This document shows, one piece after another, positions 45,477 through 53,722 of a stretch of 64,000 bases of DNA. A model generated the notes under the pieces. The model was not told the origin of the DNA. It did no database searches and worked only from the letters and a program-made list of their open reading frames with translations. This DNA comes from Sphingomonas immobilis (lineage in GTDB: Bacteria; Pseudomonadota; Alphaproteobacteria; Sphingomonadales; Sphingomonadaceae), in contig NZ_JAUQSZ010000004.1 in the NCBI RefSeq assembly GCF_030580995.1, positions 186,001 through 250,000 on the forward strand, given 5' to 3'. Within the stretch, counting starts at the first letter, position 1. The number at the start of each line of letters is the position of its first letter. The translations under genes were made by a program, and so were the position numbers.

Positions 45477-46406
45477 GTGACCCAAGCCAGTTTCCTGACG
45501 CCGCAAGTGATGTCGATCGTCGGCGAGCAGACCGAGCCACGCCACGGCAAGATCGACGCGCACCAGATTCGCAAGTTCGCCGCCGCCATCGACGATCCCA
45601 ACCCGATCTTCACCGACGAAAGCGCGGCGCGCGCGGCGGGCTTCGCCGGGATCGTCGCGCCGCCGCTGTTCAACGCCTCCGCGACACGCCCCGTGCCGTT
45701 TCGCTCGGGCCTGCTCGCCGACGGCCAGTATGACAGCGCCGCACCGCCGGGGCTCACGCATCTGCAGACGATGCTCGCTGGGCAGCATTGGGATCTCGTC
45801 CGTCCCGCCATCGCCGGTGAGGACATCGTCGAGGTGTTCACCACCAAGTCGATCACCGAGAAGCAGGGCAAGACCGGCAACATCGTCTTCGTCGAGAAGG
45901 AAGCGACGCTGACGACGCCCGCCGGGGAGGTGATCGAGCGCTACGGCTCGACGCTGATCCTGCGCGCGCCGCCGCCGCCGCTGCCGCCCTATGCCGCGCC
46001 GGAGGGAGAGGCGGCCGCGACCGCCAGCCGGCCCGCGACCGAATGGACCGACGATGGTTTCATCAAGAGCCCGGACATGGTGACGATGTTCATGTTCGCC
46101 GCCGCGATCTGGGGGGTACACCGCATTCATTGGGACACGCCCTATGCACAGGCGGAAGGGCTGCCGCTGCCGATCCTGCCCGGCTGGGGGCTGTCGAGCT
46201 ACCTTGCCGAACTGGCGGGATCGCGCGCGCCGGCGGGCCAGCGGCTGCGGCGCATCGACGTGCGCTATCGCAGCAGCGCCTTTCCGGGCGACGCGCTCCA
46301 CTGCACCGCGGCGCCGGCCGCCGAAGGGGAGGGCGACCTGGCGCTGGGGATCGTCAACCAGCACGGCGCGCAGGTCGCGACCGGCAGCGCGGCCTTTTCG
46401 GACTGA
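45477..46406 (+). CDS. FAS1-like dehydratase / MaoC double-hotdog hydratase, GTG start
   Basis: 309 aa with two hotdog domains. The first has the hydratase helix FAAAIDDPNPIFTDE, the second starts around residue 190 with HRIHWDTPYAQAEGLP. This is the arrangement of two-domain MaoC-like enoyl-CoA hydratases for bulky substrates. A GGGAGAGG site precedes GTG 45477. It ends 3 bp before the convergent MFS transporter gene. The window also holds a split version of this architecture at 52805-53722. Confidence 0.88.
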   Translation: MTQASFLTPQVMSIVGEQTEPRHGKIDAHQIRKFAAAIDDPNPIFTDESAARAAGFAGIVAPPLFNASATRPVPFRSGLLADGQYDSAAPPGLTHLQTMLAGQHWDLVRPAIAGEDIVEVFTTKSITEKQGKTGNIVFVEKEATLTTPAGEVIERYGSTLILRAPPPPLPPYAAPEGEAAATASRPATEWTDDGFIKSPDMVTMFMFAAAIWGVHRIHWDTPYAQAEGLPLPILPGWGLSSYLAELAGSRAPAGQRLRRIDVRYRSSAFPGDALHCTAAPAAEGEGDLALGIVNQHGAQVATGSAAFSD

Positions 46407-46409
46407 GGA

Positions 46410-47651
46410 TTATTCCGCAGGCGCTTCCGTCAGCGTGGTGCGGCTGCGCTGAGTGATCCACAGCAGGGCGACGACCACGACGATCGTCGCCGCCATGCCG
46501 AAGAACTGGCCGCGCGTGCCGAGCAACCGCTCGTAAGGCGCGGTCAGGATCGGCATCACCGCGCCGCCGAGATAGAGGCAGGTCGTCATCGTGCCGAGCG
46601 CGCGCGCCACCAGAGCGCGCGGCGCCAGCCGCATCCCCCAGGTCCAGATCGCCGTCAGCGCGACGCCGACGCTGCTGCCGTTGATGACGAGGGCGAGGAT
46701 GAACTGCGGCACGCTGTGCGCCGTGGCGACGACGCACAGCCCGATCGCCGCGATCAGGAAGGACAGGCGGATCACCAGCACCGGTTGATAGCGCGGCACG
46801 AAATGCCCGAAGAGGAATGACGCGACCGTCACCGACGCCGCGTTGAGCGCATAGATCATGCCGATCGTGCCGTGATCGGTGATGCCCGATTCCGCCATGA
46901 CGAACGGAGTCTTCACGCCGCTCATCAACATCATCACGAACCAGGCGAAGCCGGTCGCGCAGGCCGGCAGGATCGGCCGCAAGCGCTTGAGGTTCGCGAA
47001 CGGATTGTCGGATTCCGGCGGGCTTGCCGGAACCCGGCCGGCGGCGAGCACCGGGATGAGGAAGATCAGCACGATCGCGCCGTGCAACAGGAACGGCCCG
47101 CGCCACCACCATGTCGCCGTCAGCCCCGCGATCAGCACGAACACGATGCCGCCGATCGCCCCCGAGCCGATGATGAAGCCGTTCATGCGCGCCCGCGGCG
47201 CGCCGCTGAAATAGATCGCGATCATCGCGTTGCAGGCGGCCGTCATCACGCCGGCACCGACACCCATCAGCAACCGCGTGGCCAGGAACGCGGTCTCGTG
47301 GTCAAGCACCACGCCTGCCGAACCGGACAGGCCGAACAGCGCCATCGCGCTCAGCAGCGCCGCGCGCAGGCCGATGCGCTCCGCGATCCAGCCCGCGGTA
47401 AGGCCGCCGAGCATCACGCCGAACAGCGGCAGCGTACCGGCCAACTGCGCGATGAACGTGCCGTGCGCGCCGCCGCCGAAATGCTCCGTCAGGTTGCTCA
47501 TGATCGGTGGCAGCACGTCGTAGATCAGCGCGGCCGACAATGTCGCGGTGAAGCAGGCAATGGCGATCATCGTGCCGCGACCGAGCCCGTATTCGCTGAT
47601 CGGGGACGAATCGACGACGCCTTCCTCCGCAGCTATCCCGTGGCTGGTCAT
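46410..47651 (-). CDS. Major facilitator superfamily transporter
   Basis: 413 aa, about 12 predicted transmembrane helices. The cytoplasmic loop GWIAERIGLR between helices 2 and 3 and GVGAGVMTAACN in helix 5 fit the aromatic acid:proton symporter/MFS group. It probably imports the acid substrate or exports an intermediate. ATG 47651 has AGGAGAGG; a longer frame upstream would overlap the MarR promoter. It diverges from a MarR gene, its probable regulator. Confidence 0.9.
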   Translation of the reverse strand: MTSHGIAAEEGVVDSSPISEYGLGRGTMIAIACFTATLSAALIYDVLPPIMSNLTEHFGGGAHGTFIAQLAGTLPLFGVMLGGLTAGWIAERIGLRAALLSAMALFGLSGSAGVVLDHETAFLATRLLMGVGAGVMTAACNAMIAIYFSGAPRARMNGFIIGSGAIGGIVFVLIAGLTATWWWRGPFLLHGAIVLIFLIPVLAAGRVPASPPESDNPFANLKRLRPILPACATGFAWFVMMLMSGVKTPFVMAESGITDHGTIGMIYALNAASVTVASFLFGHFVPRYQPVLVIRLSFLIAAIGLCVVATAHSVPQFILALVINGSSVGVALTAIWTWGMRLAPRALVARALGTMTTCLYLGGAVMPILTAPYERLLGTRGQFFGMAATIVVVVALLWITQRSRTTLTEAPAE

Positions 47652-47714
47652 CGCGCCTCTCCTTGTCCTATGATCGCGTTCGTGCTCGCGAGAAGGTTTA
47701 CGCATTCCGGCTAG

Positions 47715-47734
47715 GACATTTGCGACGAGATGTC
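47715..47734. promoter_or_regulatory. Inverted repeat GACAT-N10-ATGTC in the MFS/MarR divergent region
   Basis: The 20-bp imperfect palindrome lies 64 bp upstream of the MFS start and 54 bp upstream of the MarR start. Arm size and spacing suit a MarR dimer that controls both genes. Binding is inferred from position. Confidence 0.45.
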
Positions 47735-47787
47735 TAACCAAGTGCGTTTGATGCAGCCGGGAGACGAGCCGCGTGGAGAGAGCCGGA

Positions 47788-48252
47788 ATGCGCGCCAATG
47801 CCCTTATCAGTTATCGAATTAGCCTGATCGGCCGCCTGCAGCGAACCCGCTTCGATGCGCGTGCGCGCAGCCTGGGCATCACCCGCGCGCAGTGGCGGGC
47901 GATCTATGCGATCAGTTGCTACGAAGGCGCGTCGCAGCGTCGCATCGCCGAACTGATCGAGGTGAGCGACGTGACCGCGGGCCGGCTGATCGACCGGCTG
48001 GTCGACAGCGGCTGGGTGGAACGGCGCGCCGATGCCGCCGATCGCCGCACGCATCGCCTCTATCTGACGTCGCTCGCGCTGCCGCTGCTCGACCGGCTGG
48101 CCCAGCTCGGCGCCAACGAGGAGACGATCGCGCTCGCCGGGGTCGATCCGGCCGCGCTCGAGATCGCGCTCGGCGTGCTCGACCGCGTCATCGCCAATAT
48201 CGAATCCGCGCCGCGGCTGGTCGAGGTCGATCCCATCGCCTGCGAGGCGTGA
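47788..48252 (+). CDS. MarR-family transcriptional regulator
   Basis: 154 aa. The winged helix spans about residues 28-95: ITRAQWRAIYAISCYEG, then RRIAELIEVSDVTAGRLIDRL and the wing RRADAADRRTHRLYLT with the DxRxxR core. ATG 47788 was preferred to GTG 47773 because GGAGAG is correctly spaced before it. It is divergent from the MFS transporter gene, which it probably represses, and it is followed by an acyl-CoA dehydrogenase gene 113 bp on. Confidence 0.9.
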   Translation: MRANALISYRISLIGRLQRTRFDARARSLGITRAQWRAIYAISCYEGASQRRIAELIEVSDVTAGRLIDRLVDSGWVERRADAADRRTHRLYLTSLALPLLDRLAQLGANEETIALAGVDPAALEIALGVLDRVIANIESAPRLVEVDPIACEA

Positions 48253-48284
48253 GGCGGTGGCGTTCCGGCCCGTCGATTTGTACG

Positions 48285-48302
48285 CACCTATCTGACCAGG
48301 TG
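48285..48302. promoter_or_regulatory. Inverted repeat CACCT-N8-AGGTG upstream of an ACAD gene
   Basis: 5-bp arms, 64-81 bp before the ACAD start at 48366. It may be an operator, perhaps of the MarR protein encoded just upstream. The arms are short, so chance cannot be excluded. Confidence 0.3.
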
Positions 48303-48365
48303 AGATTGCCCGCGGGCCGAATGTTTGTCAGGGCTGTCGGCACAATGCTTGCCTGAGGATCCCAG

Positions 48366-49529
48366 ATGACCGCGATGACCTTTCCCGAGCCCGACTATAT
48401 GGCCGACGAGGAAATTCGGATGTTCCACGATTCGGTGGGACGTTTCCTCGATCAGAACGTCGATGAGAAGCGCGTCGCCAAATGGCGCGAGGACGGCCAG
48501 GTCGAGCGGGAGTTCTGGCGCGAAGCCGGCGCGGCCGGGCTGCTCGGCGTGTCGGTGCCGGAGGCCTACGGCGGGCATGGCGGCGATTTCCGCCACGATC
48601 TCGTCGTCGTCGACCAGATCCAGCGCAAGGGGGTGGAGGGCTTCGCCGCCAGCCTGCACAACGTCATCGTCACGCCATACATCCAGCTGCACGGCACCGA
48701 GGAGCAGAAGCACCGCTGGCTGCCCGGCCTCGTCACCGGCGAGCGTGTCGCGGCGATCGCGATGAGCGAGCCCGGTGCGGGTTCCGACCTCCAGGCGATC
48801 CGCACCACCGCGCTGAAGGACGGCAACGGCTACCGCATCAACGGCTCCAAGACCTTCATCTCCAACGGCCAGATCGCCGATTTCGTCGTCGTCGTCGCCA
48901 AGACCGACCCGGCGCAGGGCGCGCGCGGCATCTCTCTGCTGGTGGTCGAAACGGGTGAGGTCGAAGGTTTCCGGCGCGGCCAGAATCTCGACAAGATCGG
49001 CAATGATGCGCAGGACACGTCGGAGCTGTTCTTCGACGACGTGTGGGTGCCCGCGCAGAACCTGCTCGGGTCGGAGGAGGGAAAGGGCTTCCTCCAGCTG
49101 ATGGCCGAGCTGCCGCGCGAGCGCCTGCTGATCGCGGTCAACGCCGTCACCACGATGGAACGCGCGCTGACCGAGACGGTCGACTACGTGAAGCAGCGCA
49201 AGGCGTTCGGCCAGCCGATCTTCGATTTCCAGAACACCCAGTTCAAGCTGGCGGAGATGTACGCCAAGGCGCGCATCGCCAAGACCTTCGTCAACGATTG
49301 CACGGCCAAGGCGATCGCCGGCACGCTCGACAACACGACATCCGCCATCGCGAAGATGTGGGCGACCGATACCGAGTGGGAAATCGTCGATCAGTGCCTG
49401 CAGCTTCACGGCGGCTACGGCTATATCAACGAATATCCGATCGCGCAGATGTTCCGCAATTCGCGCATCTCGCGCATCTACGGCGGGTCCAACGAGATCA
49501 TGAAGGTGCTGATCGCCCGCGCGCTCTGA
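48366..49529 (+). CDS. Acyl-CoA dehydrogenase
   Basis: 387 aa with a typical long-chain or isovaleryl-type layout. AIAMSEPGAGSDLQ and NGSKTFISNGQIAD are the flavin and substrate motifs, Glu in LPRERLLIA is the expected catalytic base, and YGGSNEIMK replaces the MCAD YEGT motif. It is longest-chain-like in motif of the ACADs here. It is followed 28 bp later by a phosphatase gene, with which it may be cotranscribed. Confidence 0.93.
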   Translation: MTAMTFPEPDYMADEEIRMFHDSVGRFLDQNVDEKRVAKWREDGQVEREFWREAGAAGLLGVSVPEAYGGHGGDFRHDLVVVDQIQRKGVEGFAASLHNVIVTPYIQLHGTEEQKHRWLPGLVTGERVAAIAMSEPGAGSDLQAIRTTALKDGNGYRINGSKTFISNGQIADFVVVVAKTDPAQGARGISLLVVETGEVEGFRRGQNLDKIGNDAQDTSELFFDDVWVPAQNLLGSEEGKGFLQLMAELPRERLLIAVNAVTTMERALTETVDYVKQRKAFGQPIFDFQNTQFKLAEMYAKARIAKTFVNDCTAKAIAGTLDNTTSAIAKMWATDTEWEIVDQCLQLHGGYGYINEYPIAQMFRNSRISRIYGGSNEIMKVLIARAL

Positions 49530-49557
49530 CCACTCCCTCTCAGGAAAGGATACCGCG

Positions 49558-50343
49558 ATGTCTGAGGCAATCGTGCTCGATCGGCTGGTCGAGTGTCGCC
49601 GCATCTTCAACTTCCGTGACTATGGTGGCTATGCCACCCCGCACGGGCGGCTGCGCGAGCGGCGGCTGTTCCGCTCCGCCCAGCATTTCGATGCGACGCC
49701 GGAGGATCTGGCGACGGTGGCGGGCCTCGGCCTCGGCGCGGTGATCGACCTGCGCGGCAAGAGCGAGCGTATCGCGGCCCCGTGCCCGCGCCCAGACGGC
49801 TTCGATGCCGAGGTCATCCTGATCGAGGACGAGACGGTGACGCAGGCGCCGCATGTCGAGGCGGCGCGCGGTGCGATGGACGCCGACCAGGCGCGCGAAT
49901 CGATGATGAACACCTATCGCACCATGCCCTTCCGGCCGGTTCTGATGGAGCTCTACACGCGCTATTTCGCGCGGCTGGCCGATCTCGACCGGCCGACGCT
50001 GATTCACTGTCTCGCCGGGAAGGACCGGACCGGCATCGCCGTCGCGTTGCTCCACCACCTCGTCGGGGTCCATCCCGACGACATGATGGCGGATTATCTG
50101 CTGACGAACATCACCGGCAATATCGAGGCGCGCGTCGCGGCGGGCGGGCTGCATATCAAGGCGATCTTCGGCGACATGACCGACGACGGCCTGCGTGCGC
50201 TGATGTCGGTCGAGCCGCGCTATCTGCAGAATGGTTTCGCGGCGATGGTCGAGCGCTATGGCAGCATCGACGGGTATCTGCGCGATGGGCTCGGCGTGAC
50301 GCCCGAGCAGCGCGAGAAGATCATCGCGCGGTTGGTAGAGTGA
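49558..50343 (+). CDS. Tyrosine/phosphoinositide-type protein phosphatase (Y_phosphatase3)
   Basis: 261 aa. NFRDYGGYAT near residue 20 and the P-loop HCLAGKDRTG (Cys151, Arg157) define the bacterial MptpB/LipA-like family, which can dephosphorylate phosphotyrosine and phosphoinositides. There is no signal peptide. Its role in a catabolic cluster is unclear, but such genes are common beside acyl-CoA dehydrogenases. A hairpin terminator follows its stop. Confidence 0.9.
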   Translation: MSEAIVLDRLVECRRIFNFRDYGGYATPHGRLRERRLFRSAQHFDATPEDLATVAGLGLGAVIDLRGKSERIAAPCPRPDGFDAEVILIEDETVTQAPHVEAARGAMDADQARESMMNTYRTMPFRPVLMELYTRYFARLADLDRPTLIHCLAGKDRTGIAVALLHHLVGVHPDDMMADYLLTNITGNIEARVAAGGLHIKAIFGDMTDDGLRALMSVEPRYLQNGFAAMVERYGSIDGYLRDGLGVTPEQREKIIARLVE

Positions 50344-50349
50344 AAGAAA

Positions 50350-50379
50350 GGCCCGGCCGCGCACACGCGCGACCGGGCC
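50350..50379. terminator. Hairpin terminator between convergent genes
   Basis: GGCCCGGCCGCGC (50350-50362) and GCGCGACCGGGCC (50367-50379) form a 13-bp stem with one mismatch around an ACAC loop. A GTTTCG tract follows on the + strand and CTTTCTTTC on the - strand. It can end both the phosphatase transcript and the convergent small secreted-protein gene. Confidence 0.75.
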
Positions 50380-50386
50380 GTTTCGA

Positions 50387-50683
50387 TTAGCGGAGCTTCG
50401 AGACTTCCGCCTTGGTCAGCGAGGTCGCGACGCCGTCGGTGCCCGAGACCAGCTTGTCGGCGGGGATCGTCACGAACTTCGAGTTGAAGATGATCTGCAC
50501 CGAACCGTCGGCATTGACGCGGTCGATCGAGCCGAGGCGGGTCGCCTTGGCATCGCGCAGCGTGGCGCCACGCTTCGGCGCAGCGACGACGGCGGTGGCG
50601 GTGCCGGTGGCATCCGCTGCAACGGCAGCGGCGATCGGGGTGGCGACGAGCGTGGCGGCGGCGAGGGTCAGAATGATACGCAT
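50387..50683 (-). CDS. Small exported protein of unknown function
   Basis: 98 aa. Residues 1-22 form a Sec signal peptide (MRIILTLAAATLVATPIAAAVAA). The mature protein is 75 residues, KOW/PRC-barrel-like in pattern: DAKATRLGSIDRVNADGSVQIIFN and ITIPADKLV-type strands. It probably acts in the periplasm. It has its own promoter with a strong palindrome and its own terminator, so it is an independent unit unrelated to the catabolic operons. Confidence 0.8.
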   Translation of the reverse strand: MRIILTLAAATLVATPIAAAVAADATGTATAVVAAPKRGATLRDAKATRLGSIDRVNADGSVQIIFNSKFVTIPADKLVSGTDGVATSLTKAEVSKLR

Positions 50684-50732
50684 GATGCAGCTCCATTTTC
50701 CTGAGGATGACGCGATCGGTTTGGTGATCTTA

Positions 50733-50767
50733 CGCTAGCTTAGTATTAGCTAGCGCAGCGTTGTCAA
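50733..50767 (-). promoter_or_regulatory. Promoter with palindrome CGCTAGCT-N7-AGCTAGCG
   Basis: On the minus strand a perfect -35 box TTGACA (50767-50762) is followed by the 8-bp-arm palindrome at 50733-50755, which covers the spacer and -10 area. The site is 50-84 bp before the small exported-protein start at 50683. A repressor bound here would block transcription directly. Confidence 0.55.
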
Positions 50768-50774
50768 GAGAAAT

Positions 50775-50795
50775 TGTTGCGCCGCAACATTTTTT
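50775..50795. terminator. Weak hairpin TGTTGCG-C-CGCAACA followed by T6
   Basis: A perfect palindrome (50775-50789) runs into TTTTTT on the + strand; on the - strand it is preceded by A6 and followed by ATTTCTCTT. It could end the leftward alpha/beta hydrolase transcript (stop at 50804). The tight loop makes it a weak terminator. Confidence 0.35.
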
Positions 50796-50803
50796 GGGAA
50801 ACA

Positions 50804-51676
50804 TCACAGAAACGCGCGGAGATCCGCCAGGAACGTGTCGAACTGGTCGTGATGCAGCCAGTGGCCGGCATTGTCATAAGTGATGACCTGCGCCGATCTG
50901 AAATGCGCGGCGCGACCGTCCTTCGCGGGGTTCGACGCCCAGCTGTCGTTGCCGTAGGCGAGCAGGGTAGGGCAGTCGATCCGTCCCCACAGGTCGTGCA
51001 ACTCGTCATCGGTCACGTCGAGCGGTGGCGACGAGCGCAGATAATTGTCGAACTTCCAGCTAAAGCTGCCGTCCTCGTTGCGGTTGACGCCGTGGACGGT
51101 CAGATGCCGCGCCTGCTCCTCGGAGAGGTGACCGTTCTCCGATCGCATCCGCGCCAGCGCTTCGTCGATCGTCGCGTAGCGGCGCGGCGAGCGCGCGCTG
51201 ATGCCGCGGCGCTCCTCGATCCAGCCACGCCAGCGATCGGCAAAGGCGGTCGCGTCGCGTTCCTCGATCGCATCGGGCGAGAGGCCGAGTCCCTCGATCG
51301 CGACCAGCTTGCGCACGCGCTCCGGGTAGAGCCCGGCGTAGCGCAGCGAAATCGCGCCGCCGAGCGAATGGGCGACGATCGTCACGGGTTTGGCGCTCTG
51401 CTGGTGGACGAGCTGTGCGAGGTCGCAGATGAAATAGGGCATCGTATAGGCCCCGTCAGGCGACCAGGCGCTGTCGCCGTGCCCGCGCAGATCGGGGCAG
51501 ATGATGTGCCAGTCGTGGCGCAGCGCGCGCGCGATCCAGTCCCAGCTGCGCGCATGGTCGCGCCCGCCGTGGACGAGGATCAGCGTCGGTGCGGCGGCAT
51601 TGCCCCAGTCGAGATAATTGAGCTTGAGCCGCTGCGACACGAAACTGTGCGAAGTCGGGCCGTAATCGTCGTCCAT
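50804..51676 (-). CDS. Alpha/beta hydrolase
   Basis: 290 aa. LVHGGRDHARSW is the oxyanion loop, AHSLGGAIS holds the nucleophile Ser104, and DNAGHWLH the catalytic His272, with an Asp near YGNDSW. The family includes esterases, lactonases and C-C hydrolases. It starts divergently from the metallo-hydrolase at 51849. The frame is open far upstream, but ATG 51676 is the first position at which the hydrolase fold begins. Confidence 0.88.
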   Translation of the reverse strand: MDDDYGPTSHSFVSQRLKLNYLDWGNAAAPTLILVHGGRDHARSWDWIARALRHDWHIICPDLRGHGDSAWSPDGAYTMPYFICDLAQLVHQQSAKPVTIVAHSLGGAISLRYAGLYPERVRKLVAIEGLGLSPDAIEERDATAFADRWRGWIEERRGISARSPRRYATIDEALARMRSENGHLSEEQARHLTVHGVNRNEDGSFSWKFDNYLRSSPPLDVTDDELHDLWGRIDCPTLLAYGNDSWASNPAKDGRAAHFRSAQVITYDNAGHWLHHDQFDTFLADLRAFL

Positions 51677-51848
51677 GCTGCGCGTCCTGCGTTGCGTGTT
51701 CCAGCACGGTCTTTGCGACCGCTCGCGGGGGAGGGCAAGCCTGCCCATTGCCCGATTGCCGCTCCCGATTCGGCCGGTTAACCTGCCGTGCGATATCGCG
51801 AACGGGCGCGTCGGGAGAAGGGTCATGCCGCTGAGGGTAGGAGAGGCC

Positions 51849-52775
51849 ATGATCGACCGGGTCGAGGAACTGCGCTTCGAATTGCCGATCGATGCGCTGA
51901 CCGACGATGCCGATTTCATCACGCGCGCGCTCGTGCCGTTTGGCGGCGGCTTTCTCAACCGCGAACGCATGAGCTTCGTCTTTTGCGGCCAGAGCTGGAT
52001 CGTCCACGTCGACGGGCTGATCGTCCTGATCGATCCGTGCAACGGCAATGGCCGCAAACGTCCGGGCTTTCCGTATTTCGAGGATCTCGATACGCCTTGG
52101 CTTGCCGGCCTGGCGGCGGCAGGCGTTGCGCCCGAAGAAATCGACATCGTCTTCTGCACTCACCTTCACTGCGATCATTGCGGCTGGAACACGCGCGACG
52201 AGGGGGGGCGCTGGGTCCCGACCTTTCCCAACGCGACCTATCTGTTCGCCGCACGCGAAGTCGCGCGCTGGGATCCTGCGGCGGCGGTCGATCCAGACCC
52301 CGAGTTCAACGAATATAACCGCCATGTCTTCGCCGAGTCGGTGGCACCGGTCCTGGCCGCCGGATTGGCGCGTCTGATCGAGCCGCCATATCGCGTCTCG
52401 CCGAGCCTTCTGGCCGAGGCGGCGCCGGGCCATACGCACGGCCACATGATCCTGCGCCTCGAGTCTGCGGAGGCGATCGCCTATTTCGTGGGCGATACCC
52501 TGCATCATCCCGCCCAGATCCTGCGGCCCGACCTGCATCTGCGCGGCTGCGACGATCTCGGCCAGGCTATCGCGACCCGGAAATCTTTGTTCGCGAGAGT
52601 GGCGGCCGAACGCGCGCTGATTTTTCCAGCGCATTTCCCAGAGCCGCATCATGGCCGGATCGTCGCCACCGCGGACGGATTCGATTTCGTGCCGGGCGAA
52701 CCGTTCCCTCTCCTCCAAGCCGCCGGTACATTGGAACACGAAAGTCATATTGACACCGAAGTTCCAAATATCTAG
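51849..52775 (+). CDS. Metallo-beta-lactamase fold hydrolase
   Basis: 308 aa. The metal motif HLHCDH (His105, His107, Asp109, His110) is followed by HTHGHM, VGDTLHH and PAHFPEPHH, giving a binuclear site, as in N-acyl lactonase-like or quorum-lactonase-like enzymes. A lactone or ester substrate is likely. Both ATG 51849 and ATG 51825 have purine-rich sites; I chose 51849. The gene diverges from the alpha/beta hydrolase, and two MaoC genes follow. Confidence 0.88.
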   Translation: MIDRVEELRFELPIDALTDDADFITRALVPFGGGFLNRERMSFVFCGQSWIVHVDGLIVLIDPCNGNGRKRPGFPYFEDLDTPWLAGLAAAGVAPEEIDIVFCTHLHCDHCGWNTRDEGGRWVPTFPNATYLFAAREVARWDPAAAVDPDPEFNEYNRHVFAESVAPVLAAGLARLIEPPYRVSPSLLAEAAPGHTHGHMILRLESAEAIAYFVGDTLHHPAQILRPDLHLRGCDDLGQAIATRKSLFARVAAERALIFPAHFPEPHHGRIVATADGFDFVPGEPFPLLQAAGTLEHESHIDTEVPNI

Positions 52776-52804
52776 GGTTTCGGACGGTCGGGCAGAGGGG
52801 CGTC

Positions 52805-53299
52805 GTGGCGATTTCGGAGGATATCAAGGCGACGGCGGCGGACCTTCAACCGCATGTCGACCGGCTGCGCACGCGGATCGGCACGATTGGCCCCGGAGTA
52901 TCGCGGCGGATCGAGGTTGGTGCGCTCGTCAAGTTCGCGCACGCCACCGGCCAGACCGATCCCCTCTACATCGACGAAGCGGCAGCGGCGAAGGGCCCGT
53001 TCGGGGCGATCATCGCCGCGCCGACCTATGTCTCTACCTTCTGCGCGGAGACGATGGCGGGCCTGCTGACGTTCGACCTGCCGCTATCGATGTTCCTGCA
53101 TACCGACGACGCCGTGGACCTCGGCGTGCCGATCCGCGCCGGCGACGTGATCAGCGGCGAGGCGCGCTACGCCGAAGCCTATCTGCGTGAGGGCCGCGCC
53201 GGGCCGCTGCTATTCCAGATCGCCGAGATGACGCTGAGCAATCAGGACGGCGCGCGCGTCGCGACGGTGCGCGTCGGCTCTGTTTCGTTCGATCCCTGA
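52805..53299 (+). CDS. MaoC-type hydratase subunit, FAS1-like hotdog, GTG start
   Basis: 164 aa single hotdog domain. The segment VKFAHATGQTDPLYIDE corresponds to the hydratase helix with GQTDP in place of the GDxNP motif, so the site is partly changed. It is 9 bp before a second hotdog gene. The two are the separate halves of the architecture fused at 45477-46406, and together they resemble the ChsH1/ChsH2 heteromer of steroid side-chain degradation. Confidence 0.82.
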   Translation: MAISEDIKATAADLQPHVDRLRTRIGTIGPGVSRRIEVGALVKFAHATGQTDPLYIDEAAAAKGPFGAIIAAPTYVSTFCAETMAGLLTFDLPLSMFLHTDDAVDLGVPIRAGDVISGEARYAEAYLREGRAGPLLFQIAEMTLSNQDGARVATVRVGSVSFDP

Positions 53300-53308
53300 A
53301 AGACCGCC

Positions 53309-53722
53309 ATGACATCGCAAAACCCTTTTGCCGACGCCGCTGCCGGCTTCGAGCTGCCGGAGATCGCGCTTGAGGTCGATCGCCTCGCGCTCGTCAAATA
53401 TGCCGGCGCTGCCGACGATTACGTGCGCCAGCATTGGGACCATCCGTTCATGATCGAACAGGGCTATCCCGACGTGATCGGACACGGCTGGCTCAGTTTT
53501 GCGCATATGTGCCGCGTCGTGACCGATTGGGCGCCGCCCGCGCAGGCGACGATCGCCCGCTATGCGGTGCGGTATCACCGGCCGTTTCATCCTGGTGTAT
53601 TGACGTGCGGAGCGACGGTGGACTCCGTTGGGCCGGGGCGTATCGACCTGTCGCTCTGGGCGCGCGCCGCGGATGGCACGGTGCTGGCGACGGGCAGCGT
53701 CAGTCTGACGCCGCCCGCGTGA
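53309..53722 (+). CDS. MaoC-type hydratase subunit, second hotdog
   Basis: 137 aa. YAGAADDYVRQHWDHPFM and GYPDVIGHGWLSFAHM make up the active helix and the strand after it, corresponding to the second hotdog of the double-domain enzyme, with HWD conserved. It should pair with the upstream 164-aa protein to form a hydratase dimer. Its stop abuts the stop of the convergent CoA-transferase with no bases between. Confidence 0.85.
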   Translation: MTSQNPFADAAAGFELPEIALEVDRLALVKYAGAADDYVRQHWDHPFMIEQGYPDVIGHGWLSFAHMCRVVTDWAPPAQATIARYAVRYHRPFHPGVLTCGATVDSVGPGRIDLSLWARAADGTVLATGSVSLTPPA

